The notes beneath the pieces are model-generated. The model had not been told where the DNA came from and did not search any database. It worked only from the letters and a program-made list of their open reading frames with translations. Positions 15,562 to 23,390 of a stretch of 64,000 nucleotides of DNA are shown here, piece after piece. A program made the position numbers and the translations under genes. The DNA comes from Peptoniphilus sp. BV3C26 (GTDB taxonomy: Bacteria > Bacillota > Clostridia > Tissierellales > Peptoniphilaceae), in NCBI RefSeq assembly GCF_000478985.1, contig NZ_AWXB01000041.1:1-64000 (forward strand). The letters run 5' to 3'. Position 1 is the first letter of the stretch. Each line of letters begins with the position of its first letter.

Positions 15562-15650
15562 TAAGTCGCCTTACGGCGCCGGACCAATAAATTTGTTCCT
15601 ACAAAACTTATGTAAGACTCTAGGGACCATTTTACCGGTCCGCGTGTATT
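15562..15650 (-). other. Unassigned GC-rich structured element (possible ncRNA or leader RNA)
   Basis: This is an island much richer in GC than its surroundings. It contains the tight hairpin CGCC-GTAA-GGCG (15567-15578). Two copies of GGACC (15581-15585 and 15624-15628 on the plus strand) can each pair with the single GGTCC at 15637-15641, giving mutually exclusive long-range or local stems. No known RNA family signature was recognised. It may be a leader RNA of dnaX or an independent small RNA. Confidence 0.4.
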
Positions 15651-15694
15651 GTGTGAGAAAACAAAATAAATTTTTTATAAAATATTTTTCAAAT

Positions 15695-15724
15695 TAAAAA
15701 ACCTTAACTTTTATTGTTAAGGTT
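15695..15724 (-). terminator. Terminator of the M29 aminopeptidase gene
   Basis: AACCTTAAC/GTTAAGGTT stem (15700-15708 with 15716-15724), followed by five T and then AA on the minus strand. Confidence 0.85.
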
Positions 15725-15745
15725 TAATTTAAATATATAAAATTT

Positions 15746-16978
15746 TTAAATTACAAAATCGCCATTTTTAAAAATCTCTACTTCTTCTCCGTTTTCTTTT
15801 ATACCTATAATTTCCGTTGATTCGTCTCCTACCATGAAGTCAACGTGAACTAAAGAGTCGTTTACTCCATTTTGTAAAAGTTCTTCTTCAGACATATTTT
15901 CACTTCCCTTTAAACAATTTGGATATGCTGCTCCAAGGGCAAAATGGCATGAAGCATTTTCATCATAAAGGGTGTTATAAAAAAGTACTCCCGTTTGAGA
16001 AATCGGTGAATGATATGGAACAAGGGCAACTTCTCCCAGCCTTTTTGCTCCTTCATCTGCTGTTAAAATATTTTCTAAGACTTCTTTTCCTTCTTTTGCT
16101 CCATATTCTACAACTTGACCATCTTTAAATTTAAACCAAAAATCTTTTACCAGGCTTCCGTTGTGATTTAAGGGTTTTGTTGCATATACTATTCCATCTA
16201 CTCCTTGTCTATGAGGAAGGGAAAAAATTTCTTCTGTTGGAATATTTGCAACAAATTTTTGACCATCTTTATTTATTTCTTCTGCTCCTTCAAAAATATA
16301 ATTTTCAGGAAGTTTTACTCTTAAATCTGTTCCAAGTTTTGATTTATAGTGAAGTTCTTTAAATTTACTTTGGGTCATATATTTTGCACGATTTTTTAAA
16401 GTTTTTATGTGTTCATTCCAATTTTCAATTGGATCTCCTTCTAAAACTCTTGCAGTTTTAAATATTAAATCCCAAAGTCTTTCTATTACCACATGATTTT
16501 CATATTCAGGAAATACAACTTTTCCCCATTTAAGAACTGGAGCTCCTATTACACACCAGGAAATATAGTCTGCCATCATTTTGTCATAATAATTTTTCAT
16601 GGCTTTTGAAACTGCTATGTTTCTTATTTTTATTTTATTTTTATCTATATTTTCGAAGGCATAGGGGTCTTCTCCCGTTACTGAAAGTCTTTTCCATTTT
16701 TCTTTTATTTTAAGCTCAGATTTATCTATAAGATATTGAGGAACTTCAGCAAGACTTTCTTCATCTTGGTAAGTGTAGTCAAGCTTTGAAAGGTCTGTGT
16801 CCCTATAATCCACAAAAACTTTTTTTGCTCCCATTTCATAGGCTGTTTGACACAAAACTTTTGCAAAGTCTGCTCTTTCTACAGGAATATTTATTTCTAA
16901 AATATCACCTTTTTGAATATTCAAGCCCTTAACCATAACAAGTTTTGCATAAGCTTTTATTTTTTCTTTAAATTTCAT
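15746..16978 (-). CDS. Aminopeptidase, M29 family (AmpS/PepS)
   Basis: Cytosolic metalloaminopeptidase, 410 residues, the standard size. Metal-ligand regions of M29 are present: NIPTEEIFSLPH, RLGEVALVPYHSPIS, NASCHFALG and SLVHVDFMVG. The gene is monocistronic, with an extended -10 (TGCTATAAT, TATAAT at 16996-17001) and AGAGGTG ribosome site, and is transcribed divergently from deoD. Together with the M3 peptidase it fits a peptide-fermenting life style (inference). Confidence 0.93.
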   Translation of the reverse strand: MKFKEKIKAYAKLVMVKGLNIQKGDILEINIPVERADFAKVLCQTAYEMGAKKVFVDYRDTDLSKLDYTYQDEESLAEVPQYLIDKSELKIKEKWKRLSVTGEDPYAFENIDKNKIKIRNIAVSKAMKNYYDKMMADYISWCVIGAPVLKWGKVVFPEYENHVVIERLWDLIFKTARVLEGDPIENWNEHIKTLKNRAKYMTQSKFKELHYKSKLGTDLRVKLPENYIFEGAEEINKDGQKFVANIPTEEIFSLPHRQGVDGIVYATKPLNHNGSLVKDFWFKFKDGQVVEYGAKEGKEVLENILTADEGAKRLGEVALVPYHSPISQTGVLFYNTLYDENASCHFALGAAYPNCLKGSENMSEEELLQNGVNDSLVHVDFMVGDESTEIIGIKENGEEVEIFKNGDFVI

Positions 16979-17006
16979 TTAATCACCTCTAAAATATTAT
17001 AGCATC

Positions 17007-17035
17007 TTGAAGATAAAGCTTCATTAATATAAAAT
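17007..17035 (+). promoter_or_regulatory. Promoter of deoD
   Basis: TTGAAG (17007-17012), 17-base spacer, TAAAAT (17030-17035), ending about 30 bases before the deoD ATG. Confidence 0.65.
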
Positions 17036-17066
17036 ACTCTTGAAAATAATATTAAAAGGAGTTTTT

Positions 17067-17768
17067 ATGACTACACCACATATAAATGCAAAAGACAATG
17101 CTTTTGCAAAAACAGTTTTAATGCCGGGAGATCCTCTCAGGGCAAAATTTATTGCAGAAAACTTTTTGGAAAATGCTAAACTTGTTACTGATGTGAGAAA
17201 TATGCTGGGCTTTACAGGTCTATATAAGGGCAAAAAAATTTCCGTTATGGGATCAGGCATGGGTATTCCTTCCATAGGTATTTATTCTTATGAGCTTATT
17301 AATTTTTATGGAGTTGAAAATATTATAAGAGTGGGATCTTGTGGAGCTATAAATGAAAATTTAAATTTATATGATATTGTCCTTGCACAGGGTGCCTGCA
17401 CAAATTCAAATTTTGCAGATCAATATGATTTAAAGGGAACTTACAGTGCCATCTCTTCTTTTGATCTTTTGAAAAAAGCCTATGACCAATGTATTAATAA
17501 AAATTTACCTGTTCATGTGGGAAATGTTTTATCTGCGGATATTTTTTATAATGCCGATTCTCAAAATTGGAAAAAGTGGCAAGCCATGAATGTCCTTGCT
17601 ATTGAAATGGAATCTTACGGCCTTTATTGCAACGCAAATAAAAATGGAGCAAAGGCTCTTTCTATCTTAACGGTTTCAGACAGCCTTGTGTCCGGAAAGG
17701 AAACTACAAGCGAAGAAAGAGAAAAGTCTTTTACAAATATGATGGAGATTGCACTTAATATAGGATGA
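17067..17768 (+). CDS. deoD: Purine-nucleoside phosphorylase
   Basis: Phosphorolysis of purine (deoxy)nucleosides for salvage, linking to hpt. The 233-residue hexameric type shows MPGDPLRAKFIAENFL near the N-terminus, VMGSGMGIPSIGIYSYEL (phosphate/ribose site), IRVGSCGAI, and the catalytic region LAIEMESYGLY with SDSLVSG. I start at the ATG at 17067 (AAAGGAG at 17055-17061); an upstream extension is possible but has no ribosome site. It overlaps the next gene by 4 bases. Confidence 0.95.
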   Translation: MTTPHINAKDNAFAKTVLMPGDPLRAKFIAENFLENAKLVTDVRNMLGFTGLYKGKKISVMGSGMGIPSIGIYSYELINFYGVENIIRVGSCGAINENLNLYDIVLAQGACTNSNFADQYDLKGTYSAISSFDLLKKAYDQCINKNLPVHVGNVLSADIFYNADSQNWKKWQAMNVLAIEMESYGLYCNANKNGAKALSILTVSDSLVSGKETTSEEREKSFTNMMEIALNIG

Positions 17769-18322
17769 AATTTTCAAAAGTTGAATTTATGATCTTGGGT
17801 CTGATAATTTTATTGACCCTTGGATTTTTTTATAAAAAATATGAAAATAAAAATTTAGAAATGTCACAGGATTCCGGAAAAGTTTTAAATTCCGGAACCT
17901 TTGACGAAAATAAAGATTCCTCAATTTATGTCCACATAAGCGGAAGAGTTAAAAATCCTGGTCTTTATGAAATTCAGGGAGATGAAAGACTAAAAGATTT
18001 GATTGAAAAAGCAGGAGGCCCTCTTGAAGATGCTGACCTTAATTCTTTAAATCTTGCTCAAAAACTTAAGGATGAAGAAAAAATTGTCGTCCCTTCTCTT
18101 ATAAAAGAGGAAGGTGATGAAGGTGAAGAAAAGTTTATAGACATAAATAGGGCTGATGAGGAAGAGCTTCAAAACATTCCAGGCGTGGGGCCTAAGATGG
18201 CTAAAAAAATAATTAATTATAGAAAAAATAATTACTTCACAAAAATTGAAGACTTAAAAAATCTACCCGGTATAGGAGAAAAAAAGTTTGAAGAAATTAA
18301 GGCTTACATAATTGTAAAATAA
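17765..18322 (+). CDS. ComEA-like SLBB/helix-hairpin-helix protein
   Basis: Membrane-anchored DNA-binding protein of 185 residues. It has one N-terminal transmembrane helix (about 8-25), an SLBB domain (VHISGRVKNPGLYEI, about 56-118) and a C-terminal pair of HhH motifs (NIPGVGPKMAKKIINYR and NLPGIGEKKFEEIKAYI). This order matches ComEA, the DNA receptor of competence. No comEB, comEC or other competence gene is adjacent; the gene is instead coupled to deoD by ATGA overlap, perhaps linking DNA or nucleoside uptake and salvage. Confidence 0.88.
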   Translation: MKFSKVEFMILGLIILLTLGFFYKKYENKNLEMSQDSGKVLNSGTFDENKDSSIYVHISGRVKNPGLYEIQGDERLKDLIEKAGGPLEDADLNSLNLAQKLKDEEKIVVPSLIKEEGDEGEEKFIDINRADEEELQNIPGVGPKMAKKIINYRKNNYFTKIEDLKNLPGIGEKKFEEIKAYIIVK

Positions 18323-18324
18323 TC

Positions 18325-18353
18325 TTGAAAAAAACTTTTTCATTTGGTAAGAT
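18325..18353 (+). promoter_or_regulatory. Promoter of tRNA-Trp
   Basis: TTGAAA (18325-18330), 17-base spacer, TAAGAT (18348-18353), 20 bases before the mature tRNA. Confidence 0.7.
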
Positions 18354-18372
18354 ATAAAAGCATTCAAACTTT

Positions 18373-18448
18373 AGGGGTATAGTTCAGTTGGTAGAACATT
18401 GGTCTCCAAAACCAAGTGTCGTGGGTTCGAGTCCTGCTACCCCTGCCA
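18373..18448 (+). tRNA. trnW: tRNA-Trp (CCA anticodon)
   Basis: A 76-base cloverleaf: acceptor AGGGGTA/TACCCCT, D arm with AGTTCAGTTGGTAGAACA, anticodon loop CTCCAAA giving CCA, T arm GTGGGTTCGAGTCCTGC, and an encoded 3' CCA. It stands alone with its own promoter and terminator. Confidence 0.97.
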
Positions 18449-18456
18449 ATATAAAA

Positions 18457-18487
18457 ACCGTTAGAAAAATCTAACGGTCTTTTTTTA
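18457..18487 (+). terminator. Terminator after tRNA-Trp
   Basis: ACCGTTAGA-AAAA-TCTAACGGT (18457-18478), then C and eight T. It abuts the stop of the convergent phosphoesterase gene. Confidence 0.93.
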
Positions 18488-19201
18488 TTCTATTACTGTA
18501 ATTCCTACAGGATCTAAAATTCTGAAATTTATTTTTCCTCCAAGTCCTCCATCTACATAAAGGAGGCTTTTATTTATTTTATATAGTCCCATGGAATATT
18601 TTGGAAAAAGTTTAAAGTTATTTCCTATTACTTGCCCTAATATGGGAAATCTCACCTGCCCTCCGTGGGTATGACCTGCTAATATTAAATTAAAATTTCT
18701 TCCGTCAATAGCCTTTTCTGGTGCGTGAGTTAATAAAATATTTTTCCCCTTTTCCAATTTTAAATTTTGGAAACTTTCAAAGTCTTCTCCATAAATTTTT
18801 ACATTTTTATATTCTAAAGGATTTTTGTCTAATAGTATTATTTTATGTTTTCTTAAGATTTTTAAAAATTCTCCATATTTTCTATTGTCATATTCATGAT
18901 TTCCCTTTACGAATAATATTTTTATATCTTCTCTTATTTTCAATGCTTTTATAAATTTTTCTGCCCTTTGAAAATTTTTTGTATCTCTTGAAATTATATC
19001 CCCTGTCAAAAATATTATTTGAGGATTTATTTTTTTTAATTTTTTATTTAAAAGCTTTAAATTTATAAAAGGGCTGTTGTGATAATCACTTATTTGCACA
19101 GCCCTAAATCCAAGTTTAATTTTTATTTTTTTTACTTTTATAAATGAAAGCTGATAAATTTCATAAATAAAAAATATAAGAATTAAAAAAAGAATTTTCA
19201 T
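18485..19201 (-). CDS. Membrane-anchored metallophosphoesterase (YkuE-like)
   Basis: Calcineurin-like phosphoesterase with an N-terminal membrane anchor (about residues 3-22). Dimetal motifs: DYH (Asp39, His41), LTGD (65-68), GNHEYD (100-105) and AGHTHGGQ near the C-terminus. The 238-residue product starts at ATG 19201, which overlaps the TGA of the small upstream ORF. The open frame runs further upstream, but those residues are the wrong-frame shadow of that small ORF. The YkuE family may act on UDP-diacylglucosamine-type lipids; the substrate here is unproven. Confidence 0.85.
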   Translation of the reverse strand: MKILFLILIFFIYEIYQLSFIKVKKIKIKLGFRAVQISDYHNSPFINLKLLNKKLKKINPQIIFLTGDIISRDTKNFQRAEKFIKALKIREDIKILFVKGNHEYDNRKYGEFLKILRKHKIILLDKNPLEYKNVKIYGEDFESFQNLKLEKGKNILLTHAPEKAIDGRNFNLILAGHTHGGQVRFPILGQVIGNNFKLFPKYSMGLYKINKSLLYVDGGLGGKINFRILDPVGITVIE

Positions 19202-19371
19202 TCGAATCTTTTTCCCTCTACGAATACTCCCAGAAGAAGTCCTGTTAAAGCTCCTATTAAGGCTCCTAATTTTTTTTGTCCAAAAAGCCCGCCTATTAAG
19301 GTGCCTAATAGAATACAAATTAAAACACTTATTGTCAATTTATATTTGGGTTTTCTTGTAAAAATTTTCAT
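19198..19371 (-). CDS. Small hydrophobic glycine-rich protein (57 aa)
   Basis: A 57-codon ORF sits between coaE and the phosphoesterase. After a basic start (MKIFTRKPKYKL) come two hydrophobic segments, SVLICILLGTLIGGLFG and GALIGALTGLLLGVFVEG, with GxxxG/GxxxxG spacing typical of packed transmembrane helices. A ribosome site AAAGGA precedes the ATG. It overlaps the coaE end by 32 bases and the phosphoesterase start by 4, so it looks translationally coupled and real. I do not recognise a named family. Confidence 0.6.
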   Translation of the reverse strand: MKIFTRKPKYKLTISVLICILLGTLIGGLFGQKKLGALIGALTGLLLGVFVEGKRFE

Positions 19372-19977
19372 ATTCTTTTTCCTTTTGTTTTACTATTTTT
19401 TTTACTTTTTCTCTTAAATCTTCAAGGCTTCCTGAATTATCTATTATAAGGTCGCTAAGTTCTTTTTTCTTTTCTATGGACATTTGAGATCTTATTTTTT
19501 TAATGGCAAAATCCTTATCTATTTTATCTCTATTCATAAGTCTTTTTATTTGTATTTCTTCCGGTGTATAGGCAAGCCATATTTCATTAAATTTTAAACC
19601 GTAGCTTTTTCCTTCTTCATAAGTTTCAAATAAAAGAGGAATGTCCAAAAAATTTATGCCTGGAATTATGCTTTTTATTATTTCTTCATAAACTTTAGGG
19701 TGTATAATTCTATTTATTTTTTTAAATTTTCTTCGTTTCCGAAAACTTTCTTTCCTAAATATTCCCTGTTTATCTGTCCGTCTTTTATGGCTTCTTTTCC
19801 AAATTCTTTTTCAATTTGATCAAGTACTTCTTTTTTTTCCGATACCCTTCTTGCAATTTTATCTGAATCGATTATATAGTAGCCCAATTCTTTTAAGATT
19901 GATGTCAATGCTGATTTTCCCGTTGCTATTGACCCTGTAAGCCCTATTATTAAAGGTCCTTTATTATTTTGTGTCAT
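19340..19977 (-). pseudogene. coaE: Dephospho-CoA kinase, frame broken by one base
   Basis: Last step of coenzyme A synthesis, ATP-dependent phosphorylation of dephospho-CoA. The 5' part encodes the P-loop GLTGSIATGKS and IDSDKIARRV; the 3' part, in another frame, encodes IPLLFETYEEG and LAYTPEEIQIKRLMNRD. The break lies at an A7 run (T7 at 19717-19723 on the plus strand): one more A joins NEENLKK directly to INRIIHPKVYEEI and restores about 212 residues. Because CoaE is normally essential, a sequencing indel or transcript slippage is more likely than true loss. The start ATG 19977 overlaps the polA end. Confidence 0.85.
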
Positions 19978-22615
19978 ACAAAGATTCTCCCACTTCCTGA
20001 TCAACTGTTAAGGGAACTTTTAGTTCTTTCGCACTTTCCATAATTTCCACCATAAGTTTTTTTACTTGATCAAGTTCTTCTTTTTTTGCATCTACTACAA
20101 GTTCGTCATGGATTGTTAAAATTAATTTACTTTTCATTTTCTTGTCTTTTAAGGCTTTATAAACTTTTACCATGGCAATTTTTATTATGTCTGCTGCAGA
20201 GCCTTGTATAGGTGTATTTAGGGCTATTCTTTCTCCAAATTGTCTTATGTTGAAATTTTTTGCTTTTAGTTCTGGTATGTCACGTCTTCTGTTGAAAATT
20301 GTTTTTACAAAGCCCTTTTCTTTTCCATTTTTTATTTCTTCTTCCATATAGGCTTTTACTTTTGGAAACTTTTCCCAATAGCCGTCTATATATTCTTTAG
20401 CAAGATTTCTTGGAATATTTAATTGCCTTGAAAGTCCATAATCGGAAATTCCATAAACTATTCCGAAGTTTACAGCCTTTGCCCTTGAACGTTCTTCTCT
20501 TGTAACTTTTTCAATATCTACTCCAAAAACTTCAGAGGCGGTTTTACTGTGAATATCCATTCCATTTTTAAAAGCCTTTACCATGTTTTCATCTTCTGAA
20601 AGACTTGCAAGAATTCTAAGTTCTATTTGTGAATAGTCGCAGTCTACAAGAAGGCTATCCTTTGATGCTAAAAATGCCTTTCTTAAAAGTCTACCTTCTT
20701 CTGAACGTATTGGTATATTTTGTAAATTAGGTTCCGTTGATGAAAGTCTTCCTGTGGATGTTACTGTTTGATTAAAATGGGAATGAATTCTTCCAGTTTT
20801 TTTATTTATAAGCTCTATAAGGCCGTCGACATAAGTTGATTTTAATTTTGAAAGTTTTCTGTACTCTAAAACGTCTATTACAATATCCCCTTGGTCAACT
20901 AATTTTTCAAGAACTTCAGCTGATGTGGAATATCCTGTCTTGGTTTTTTTTATGACTGGAAATTTTAATTTATCAAACAAAATTTCTCCCAATTGTTTTG
21001 GAGAGTTTATATTAAATTCTTCTCCTGCTTCTTCATATATTTTTTCTTCAAGTTTTTTTAATTTTATCTCCAAATCTTTTCCGATTTCATTTAAAATGCT
21101 CTCTTCAGTTCTTATTCCTGTAAGCTCCATAGATGCAAGGACTTCTGTAAGGGGAAGCTCCATATTATAGTAAAGATCTGTCATTTTATAGTTTTCAATT
21201 TTTTCTATTTGAAGCTTATAGATTTTTTTTATGGTGTTTAAATAAAAGGCAAAATATTTTTCCAATTCTTCTAAGCTTAAATCTTCATATTTTTTTCTTA
21301 GTTTTCCCTTACCTAAAAGTTCTTCATCACTTTTATAGCCCTTTGAAAAATATTCCCCTGATATGGTGTTTATATCAAAATCTGTCTTGGTAGAATCTAA
21401 GATATATTCTGCTACAAGGCTGTCATGATAGATGTTTTTTATATCAATTTTGTTGTAAAGAAGGATTATTATGTCTTCTTTTATGTCGTAGCTTATTTTT
21501 TTAATTTTCCCATCTTCAAAAACTTTTTTTAAAAGATTTAAATTTTCTTTATTGTAGTCAATTATTATAGGCTTTAATTTTTCACTTCCTAAAACAAACT
21601 TAATTGGCTCTGTGCCTTCATATATTTTCCCGTCGGTGATTATCTTAAAGAATAAGATTTGCTCCTCTTGTGAAGCCTCTAGGAGCTTCTCAAGACCATA
21701 GTTTCCCCTTTCAAATATATCTTCATGAACAGTTTCAGTTTTTTCCTTTTGATATTCTTCCGGAAGTCTTTTTAAAAGAGTGTTAAAATCTAAATCCTTA
21801 TAGAGTTTTAAAAGTTCTTCAAAATTGTAGTCTTTTTTTTCAAAATCTTCCAAATTTTTTTCAATAGGAACATTTCTTATAATTGTTCCCAATTTTTTGG
21901 ACATAAAGGCTTGAGCTTTATTTTCTTCCAATTTTTCTTTTAATTTTTTTCCAGAAACTTGGTCTAAGTTTTCATATACTCCTTCAAGGTTTTCAAAGTC
22001 ATATAAAAGTTTAAGGCCTGTTTTTTCTCCAACTCCTGGAACTCCAGGAATATTATCGGAACTGTCTCCCATAAGACCCTTTAAATCTATAAATTGATTT
22101 GCCCTTAAGTTATATTTTTCTTTTAAGTATTCTTCATCTACAATGTCAATATCACTTATGCCCTTTCTTGTTAAAAGGACTTTTGTATTTTTATCTACTA
22201 ACTGAAAATAGTCCTTATCTCCTGTTAAAAGATAAACTTCAAAATTTTTTTCTGAAGCTTTTTGAGCAAGAGTGCCTGCAATATCATCAGCTTCATATAC
22301 GGGAGAATCTATTGTAACTATGTTCATGTAATCTAAAATTTTTCTTACAAGGGGCCACTGTTGCTCTAGTTCTGAAGGAGTTTTTTGTCTTGTGCCCTTG
22401 TAATCTTTATAGATTTCATGGCGAAATGTCCTTCCTTTTTTATCAAAGCAAACTGCTATGTAAGCGGGATTTATTTTATCTATTGCATTTTCAACCATGG
22501 AAATAAATCCATAAATTGCATTTGTATACATTCCTTTTTTATTTTTTAAAAGGGGCAGAGCGTAAAAAGCTCTAAAAAATAAGGATGAACCATCTATTAT
22601 TAATATTTTATTCAA
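19964..22615 (-). CDS. polA: DNA polymerase I
   Basis: Repair and Okazaki-fragment polymerase, about 883 residues. The N-terminal 5'-3' exonuclease has DGSSLFFRAFYALP, TGDKDYFQLV and GLMGDSSDNIPGVPGVGEKTG. The middle 3'-5' exonuclease-like domain lacks the first DxE motif (ILFFKIITDG in its place), so proofreading is probably lost as in Bacillus. The polymerase domain has DYSQIELRILAS, RSRAKAVNFGIVYG and HDELVVDA. I prefer the TTG start at 22615, correctly spaced from GAGGTG; the alternative GTG at 22624 overlaps that site. It overlaps coaE by 14 bases. Confidence 0.95.
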   Translation of the reverse strand: MNKILIIDGSSLFFRAFYALPLLKNKKGMYTNAIYGFISMVENAIDKINPAYIAVCFDKKGRTFRHEIYKDYKGTRQKTPSELEQQWPLVRKILDYMNIVTIDSPVYEADDIAGTLAQKASEKNFEVYLLTGDKDYFQLVDKNTKVLLTRKGISDIDIVDEEYLKEKYNLRANQFIDLKGLMGDSSDNIPGVPGVGEKTGLKLLYDFENLEGVYENLDQVSGKKLKEKLEENKAQAFMSKKLGTIIRNVPIEKNLEDFEKKDYNFEELLKLYKDLDFNTLLKRLPEEYQKEKTETVHEDIFERGNYGLEKLLEASQEEQILFFKIITDGKIYEGTEPIKFVLGSEKLKPIIIDYNKENLNLLKKVFEDGKIKKISYDIKEDIIILLYNKIDIKNIYHDSLVAEYILDSTKTDFDINTISGEYFSKGYKSDEELLGKGKLRKKYEDLSLEELEKYFAFYLNTIKKIYKLQIEKIENYKMTDLYYNMELPLTEVLASMELTGIRTEESILNEIGKDLEIKLKKLEEKIYEEAGEEFNINSPKQLGEILFDKLKFPVIKKTKTGYSTSAEVLEKLVDQGDIVIDVLEYRKLSKLKSTYVDGLIELINKKTGRIHSHFNQTVTSTGRLSSTEPNLQNIPIRSEEGRLLRKAFLASKDSLLVDCDYSQIELRILASLSEDENMVKAFKNGMDIHSKTASEVFGVDIEKVTREERSRAKAVNFGIVYGISDYGLSRQLNIPRNLAKEYIDGYWEKFPKVKAYMEEEIKNGKEKGFVKTIFNRRRDIPELKAKNFNIRQFGERIALNTPIQGSAADIIKIAMVKVYKALKDKKMKSKLILTIHDELVVDAKKEELDQVKKLMVEIMESAKELKVPLTVDQEVGESLYDTK

Positions 22616-22664
22616 ACTAATCACCTCAAAACTTATTATATCATAGGAATATTTTTTAAATTAT

Positions 22665-22693
22665 TTGCATTATTAAAAAAATATTGTTAAAAT
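22665..22693 (+). promoter_or_regulatory. Promoter of tRNA-Leu
   Basis: TTGCAT (22665-22670), 17-base spacer, TAAAAT (22688-22693) with an upstream TGT extended -10. Confidence 0.7.
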
Positions 22694-22706
22694 AAATCAT
22701 AGTCTT

Positions 22707-22793
22707 GCCGGAGTGATGGAATTGGCAGACGTGCCAGACTCAAAATCTGGTGGTGGCAACACCGTGCGGGTTCGAGTCCCGCCTCCGGCACCA
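22707..22793 (+). tRNA. trnL: tRNA-Leu (CAA anticodon)
   Basis: An 87-base class II tRNA. Acceptor GCCGGAG/CTCCGGC, anticodon arm CCAGA-CTCAAAA-TCTGG giving CAA, long variable arm (TGGTGGCAACACCGT), T arm GCGGGTTCGAGTCCCGC, and encoded CCA. Single gene with its own promoter, divergent from polA. Confidence 0.97.
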
Positions 22794-22814
22794 TTTTTTT
22801 ATAAGCAATTTAAA

Positions 22815-22846
22815 AGAGCCGAGATTTTATCTTGGCTCTTTCTTTG
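22815..22846. terminator. Bidirectional terminator between tRNA-Leu and the TPR gene
   Basis: AGAGCCGAGAT-TTT-ATCTTGGCTCT (22815-22839), followed by TTCTTT on the plus strand and TTT on the minus strand. The stop codon of the minus-strand gene lies inside the stem. Confidence 0.8.
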
Positions 22847-23333
22847 TATTTTTTTCTTTTTCTGCTTTTTCTTTTTTTTGGTCTATTACTTGTTTTTGCC
22901 CTTCTATTATTTTTTTAAGCCTTTTATCGTTTTTATAGTCCACTTTTTCTAATTCTTCTTTTGCTTTTTCAAATTCTTTTAAATTTAAAAGGGCTGTTGA
23001 TAAATTAAAGTGATAGATATTTCTGCCATATTTTGTTTTAGGTTTGTTTTCTATGTTTAAAAGTTTATTATAAAAATCTTGAGGGTTTTTATTTTTTTTA
23101 TATTTTCTTACATATTCATTTAATTCTTCAGTAATTTTTTTATCTTTTTGCATTTCTATAAGGGGCCTTATTATTAAAATAAATAATATTAAAAGTCCTA
23201 TTATGCAAAGAAAAAATACTAAAGCGAAGGCTTCTTCATTTTTTTCTTTTAAAAATGATAAAAGTAAATATCCTATAAGACATAATAAAGCAAATAGAAA
23301 TAGGGTAAAACCAACTGTTTTTTTATCTTTCAT
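22827..23333 (-). CDS. Membrane protein with TPR-like C-terminus, function unknown
   Basis: 168 residues: two transmembrane helices (about 8-27 and 36-56), a charged linker, then a helical stretch (NIYHFNLSTALLNLKEFEKAKEELEKVDY) that looks like a single tetratricopeptide repeat, and a highly basic/acidic tail rich in Lys and Glu. It lies between the EF-G paralogue and tRNA-Leu, with its own terminator. I do not recognise a named family; protein-protein interaction at the membrane is a guess. Confidence 0.65.
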   Translation of the reverse strand: MKDKKTVGFTLFLFALLCLIGYLLLSFLKEKNEEAFALVFFLCIIGLLILFILIIRPLIEMQKDKKITEELNEYVRKYKKNKNPQDFYNKLLNIENKPKTKYGRNIYHFNLSTALLNLKEFEKAKEELEKVDYKNDKRLKKIIEGQKQVIDQKKEKAEKEKNTKKEPR

Positions 23334-23347
23334 AATTTTTCACAAAT

Positions 23348-23376
23348 AAAACCTGCTTAACTTATAAGCAGGTTTT
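23348..23376 (-). terminator. Terminator after the EF-G-like gene
   Basis: AAAACCTGCTTA/TAAGCAGGTTTT stem (23348-23359 with 23365-23376), 14 bases past the stop. Confidence 0.85.
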
Positions 23377-23390
23377 TAATTTTAAATCTT

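Larger units (their letters stand above)
15389..15745 (-). other. Long intergenic region upstream of dnaX
   Basis: This 357-base stretch has no credible gene. On the minus strand it holds, in order, a terminator for the M29 peptidase (15695-15724), a GC-rich structured element (15562-15650), an A/T-rich purine run with AAAAAG and AAAAAC repeats (15500-15560), a parS-like palindrome (15484-15499) and an extended -10 TGTTATAAT (15405-15410 for TATAAT) close to dnaX. In B. subtilis the SRP RNA lies in this position, but its signature is missing here. Confidence 0.7.

Noticed and set aside
15562-15650. SRP RNA upstream of dnaX
   Set aside because: The position fits B. subtilis, and GGTCCGG occurs, but the conserved GGAAGGAAGCAGC loop and flanking helix are absent.
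18485-19318. A 277-aa phosphoesterase with a basic Arg/Ser-rich N-terminus
   Set aside because: The extra N-terminal residues are the out-of-frame reading of the 57-aa hydrophobic ORF. The ATG at 19201 overlaps its stop in the usual coupled way.
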